Part shown: piece after piece, positions 12,151 to 15,030 of the stretch
How positions within the stretch are numbered: position 1 is the first letter of the stretch
Layout of the letters: the number at the start of each line of letters is the position of its first letter
NCBI GenBank assembly: GCA_946482585.1
Contig: CAMLSI010000068.1
Coordinates: 1 to 15,030, forward strand
DNA: 15,030 bases
Reading direction: 5' to 3'
Source of the DNA: an uncultured Lysobacteraceae bacterium
Lineage (GTDB): Bacteria > Pseudomonadota > Gammaproteobacteria > Xanthomonadales > Rhodanobacteraceae
Made by a program: the position numbers and the translations under genes
Notes under the pieces: generated by a model
The model's database searches: none
What the model was told of the DNA's origin: nothing
Seen by the model: only the letters and a program-made list of their open reading frames with translations

Positions 12151-14988
12151 ATGCGCGCGTTGATTCTGGCGGCTTTGGCCGTCGCAGGCGGACTGTTCGG
12201 TAGCGCTGCATTTGCAGGTAATCCGGCGCCGGCATTCACCGATCGACTCGACGGCGATGCACCGGGGACGGTGCAGGTCGGCACGAGCATCACGCTGGGG
12301 TGGGCGGCCACCGCACAAGCCTGCACCTACGCCGGCAGTACGTTTCCGCCCGGCGTGCAATTCGACAATTGGCCCGCCGACTCGAGCGGTTCGACACCGC
12401 CGCTGGCCTGCAACAGCTTCACGACCTGCGCCGCACCTCACCCGACGAGTCTGTTCCTCGGCGTGCCCGGCAACTATCACTTCGTCGTCACCTGCATCAG
12501 CTCGGGCGGGCCGTCCGTCACGTCGATGATCGACGTCATCGCGACCCAGGCGCCGACGTCCGAACGCATCGCGCTGAGCCTGTCGGCAAGCACGCCGGGA
12601 CCGGTGCGTCCCGGCACGTCGTTCGATTACAAGCTGCTGCTCAACAACAACGGCGGCTTCCGCATGACCGCGCCGGCGACGGTATTGACCCTGCCCGCGG
12701 ACGTCAGCTTCGTCAGCAGCACGTGCGCGAGCGCGAGCGGCAGCACGGTGAACTGGAATCTGCCCAACGGCCTGGCCGCCGGCGAAAGCGCGAACTGTAA
12801 GGTCACAGTGCGACTCAACGGCATTCCGGCGGGCGAGACGATTTCGGCGACCGCGAGCACGACGTTCTCCCTCGTGTCATCGACGTTCACGCTGCGCGCG
12901 ACGGAAATCATCGGCACCCTGCGGCGTGCGCGTTCGCTGAGCCTCAAGCGCGACGGTTCGCCGACGACGCTGGATTCGGTGTCGCCGGTAATCAGCGGCG
13001 ACGGCAGCGTCGTGCTGTTCTCGACGCGCCAGCGCGGGTTGACGGTCGACGACAGCAATACGAACGGTGCCGACATCGTGCTGAAGAACCGGCGCGACGG
13101 TTCCGCGCGCGTCGTCAGCGTGCGTTCGGCCGACGGCATCGCGCTGCGCGGCAACAGCACGTCGCCGACGATCTCGGCGAACGGACGCGCGCTGGCCTTC
13201 ATCTACGAGCCCACGCCGGCGCCCGATGCGCCGAAGGCCGGCGAAACCGGCCAGCTTTGCAGTGCGCCGCCGAACGGCCTGTTCCGCCCGACCTGCACGA
13301 CGACGGCACCGAACGGACAGGCGCTGTCGGGACCGGCCGAAGGACCGAGCATGTCGGCGGACGGCAACGCCATGGCGTTCTGTTCGTCGGCGAACAACTG
13401 GGTCAACGGCGACGGCAACGGCGCCAAAGACGTGTTCGTCATGAACATGAGTACCGGCGCGGTCACGATGGTCTCGACCGACGCGGCCGGCATCCAGGGC
13501 AACGGCGACAGCTGCGACGCGGCGATTTCGGGCAACGCCAAGTACGTCGCGTTCCGGACGCGCGCGACCAACCTCGGCGGCTCCGCGAACTGGCAGGTCG
13601 TGCGCAAGAATCTGGAGACCGGCCAGATCGAACGTCTGAGCCAGGACGGCGCCGGCAGCGCGGCGAATGCCGATGCGGGACGACCCTCGATTTCCTTCAA
13701 CGGCCAGCGCGTCACGTTCGCGTCGCGCGCCAGCAATCTCGTCGCCGGCCTGCTCGGAGGAAGCAACAATGTGTACATCTATTACACGCCGGGCGGCGCC
13801 GCGATCGGTCTCGACGGCAGTGCGCCGAAGGACATCGGCAACGGTCTGTTCGCCGTGCGCGATACGAGCGGCGGCGAACCGAACGGCGACTCGGACGACC
13901 CGACGATTTCCTGCAACGGCAGCGTCGTTGCGTTCGGATCGACGGCGAGCGACCTGATGGCCGGCGACATCGGCGGTACCAAGGACGTGTTCATGGTCGA
14001 CGCGCAGACCGGCGCGACGCGGCGCGCGCAGGCAACGGGCGCCGGCGAACCGAACGGCCCGTCGACGAGCCCGTCGCTGAATTGCGAAGGCACCTCCCTG
14101 GTATTCCAGTCGGGTGCGAACAACATGGATCCCGGCGATCCGAACCCGAACACCGACGTCTACGTGCAGGAAGATCCGCAGGGCGCGAACGGCGGCACGC
14201 CGGGTACGCTCGACGGCGCGTTCAGCGGCAACTGGTTCAACCCGGGGCAGAGCGGCCACGGCTTTCTCGTCGAAGCGCTGCCCGACGGCCGCTATTACCT
14301 GACCTGGTATCTCTACGTCGACGGGCAGCCGCTGTTCCTGCAGGGCGTCGGTCCCGCGGTCGGCAACGTCGTCGACGTGCCGGTATACAGCACGCGCTCG
14401 ACCGGATTCCCGGTCGGTTCCGGCGGCGTCACCAACGCGAGCTGGGGCCGCCTGAAGATGACGTTCGCCAACAACGACACGGCATCGATCGAATGGACGC
14501 CGACCGCGTTCGGCTTCTCGGCGGGCTCGATGAACCTGCGCCGCCTTACCGCACCGGCGCTGGTGCAGTCGGATCTGACGAATCCGCAGATCAAGGCCTG
14601 CTACAGCGGCGTGTGGTTCGAACCCGCGCGTTCGGGGTACGGCTTCAACCTCGAAGTCATCGAACAGGGCGACGGCAGCCGGGCGCTCGTGACGTACTGG
14701 TACACCTACCGGCCCGACGGCAGTCCGCTCTGGCTCAGCGGTGTCGGACGTCCGGGCGGCGGCGTCGTGCGCGTGGACCTCTATCAGGGAGGCGGCAGCG
14801 GCGCGCAGTTCCCGTTCAACTTCATCGCCGATTCGGTGACGCAGACGCTGTGGGGCAGTGCGACCTTGCGCTTCACGTCGAACAATACGCTCGAAGTCAC
14901 CTACACGCCGGTGGCGAGCGGTTATGCCGCGGGCAGCGCGAATCTCGTGCGCCTGACCGAACTCGCCGGACGCTCCTGCGTGAACTGA
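12151..14988 (+). CDS. Secreted seven-bladed PD40/TolB-like propeller protein with duplicated C-terminal domain
   Basis: This 945-residue protein starts with a signal peptide (MRALILAALAVAGGLFGSAAFA, cleavage near residue 22). An Ig-like, cysteine-containing segment follows (about 30-130), then a DUF11-like segment (about 135-250) with PGTSFDYKLLLNNNG and LPNGLAAGESANCKVTV. Residues about 270-680 contain seven blades recognised by a strand start of the form SPxISxDGxxVxF: VSPVISGDG, TSPTISANG, EGPSMSADG, CDAAISGNA, GRPSISFNG, DDPTISCNG and TSPSLNCEG. Between strands the blades carry Asp/Asn/Gly-rich loops such as DDSNTNGAD and NGDGNGAKD, which may bind calcium. The last part has two homologous beta-rich domains (689-800 and 817-936). 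Proteins of this style are common secreted or surface proteins in Xanthomonadales, with poorly known roles. No catalytic motif is visible. GGGAGG at 12141-12146 fixes the start, and a hairpin follows the stop, so it is probably a single-gene unit. Confidence 0.88.
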   Translation: MRALILAALAVAGGLFGSAAFAGNPAPAFTDRLDGDAPGTVQVGTSITLGWAATAQACTYAGSTFPPGVQFDNWPADSSGSTPPLACNSFTTCAAPHPTSLFLGVPGNYHFVVTCISSGGPSVTSMIDVIATQAPTSERIALSLSASTPGPVRPGTSFDYKLLLNNNGGFRMTAPATVLTLPADVSFVSSTCASASGSTVNWNLPNGLAAGESANCKVTVRLNGIPAGETISATASTTFSLVSSTFTLRATEIIGTLRRARSLSLKRDGSPTTLDSVSPVISGDGSVVLFSTRQRGLTVDDSNTNGADIVLKNRRDGSARVVSVRSADGIALRGNSTSPTISANGRALAFIYEPTPAPDAPKAGETGQLCSAPPNGLFRPTCTTTAPNGQALSGPAEGPSMSADGNAMAFCSSANNWVNGDGNGAKDVFVMNMSTGAVTMVSTDAAGIQGNGDSCDAAISGNAKYVAFRTRATNLGGSANWQVVRKNLETGQIERLSQDGAGSAANADAGRPSISFNGQRVTFASRASNLVAGLLGGSNNVYIYYTPGGAAIGLDGSAPKDIGNGLFAVRDTSGGEPNGDSDDPTISCNGSVVAFGSTASDLMAGDIGGTKDVFMVDAQTGATRRAQATGAGEPNGPSTSPSLNCEGTSLVFQSGANNMDPGDPNPNTDVYVQEDPQGANGGTPGTLDGAFSGNWFNPGQSGHGFLVEALPDGRYYLTWYLYVDGQPLFLQGVGPAVGNVVDVPVYSTRSTGFPVGSGGVTNASWGRLKMTFANNDTASIEWTPTAFGFSAGSMNLRRLTAPALVQSDLTNPQIKACYSGVWFEPARSGYGFNLEVIEQGDGSRALVTYWYTYRPDGSPLWLSGVGRPGGGVVRVDLYQGGGSGAQFPFNFIADSVTQTLWGSATLRFTSNNTLEVTYTPVASGYAAGSANLVRLTELAGRSCVN
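14215..14958 (+). repeat. Two tandem copies of a C-terminal beta-rich domain
   Basis: Copy one (residues 689-800) and copy two (817-936) share the order SGNWFNPGQSGHGF / SGVWFEPARSGYGF, then YYLTWYLYVDGQPLFLQGVG / VTYWYTYRPDGSPLWLSGVG, then WGRLKMTF / WGSATLRF, and finally FSAGSMNLRRLT / YAAGSANLVRLT. The copies align over their full length at the protein level, with a 16-residue linker. Copy two is bounded by cysteines (817 and near the C-terminus) that copy one lacks. The domain is rich in Trp and Tyr, as in sugar-binding or surface-adhesion modules, but that role is a guess. Confidence 0.85.
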
Positions 14989-14995
14989 GCGCTGT

Positions 14996-15027
14996 GCCGC
15001 GAAACGCCGGGGACGGCGTTTCGCGGC
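14996..15027 (+). terminator. Perfect 13-bp hairpin after the propeller gene
   Basis: GCCGCGAAACGCC (14996-15008) pairs perfectly with GGCGTTTCGCGGC (15015-15027) across a six-base loop, GGGGAC. It begins seven bases after the stop codon. The window ends three bases beyond the stem, so a following T-run cannot be checked. Position and stem strength make a transcription terminator likely. Confidence 0.75.
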
Positions 15028-15030
15028 GGC

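Overview
The window is GC-rich DNA with dense genes, all on the + strand, and strongly G/C-biased third codon positions. Codon use, the secreted protein with duplicated C-terminal domains and the mix of families suggest a gammaproteobacterium of the Xanthomonadales (Lysobacter/Dokdonella-like). This placement is an inference from style and family content. No RNA gene, CRISPR array, insertion sequence or integrase is visible.

Region 1 (1-7949) is an export and signalling block. After the last 26 codons of an upstream gene comes a 252-base regulatory region. It holds a consensus sigma-54 promoter (259-274), a cluster of GTCCG half-sites 82-146 bases upstream of the predicted start of transcription, and an AT-rich tract between the two. 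The promoter reads into four genes: an HlyD/MacA-type membrane fusion protein, an ABC ATPase of the MacB/LolD type, and two different FtsX/MacB-like permeases. A perfect 14-bp inverted repeat follows. Next come an NtrC-type response regulator (receiver, sigma-54 AAA+ domain, Fis-type helix-turn-helix) and a membrane histidine kinase with almost no periplasmic part. The simplest reading is that the kinase and regulator control the exporter through its sigma-54 promoter. The substrate is not shown by the sequence, and no TolC-type outer-membrane gene lies in the window.

Region 2 (8090-11972) is a transmembrane serine/threonine protein kinase of 1015 residues. Its extracytoplasmic part consists of five helical modules of about 104 residues and a PEGA-like end. 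The kinase gene overlaps by 14 bases a gene for a secreted protein with a TPR-like domain, a Pro/Lys-rich linker and a C-terminal helical domain. The overlap suggests co-translation and a shared job at the cell envelope.

Region 3 (12151-14988) encodes a secreted protein of 945 residues. It has a signal peptide, Ig-like and DUF11-like segments, seven PD40/TolB-like propeller blades and two tandem copies of a C-terminal beta-rich domain. A perfect 13-bp hairpin follows its stop codon.

The most notable points are the self-contained sigma-54/two-component/ABC-export module, in which the kinase may sense the transporter in the membrane, and the kinase/partner pair with its regular five-module periplasmic array.
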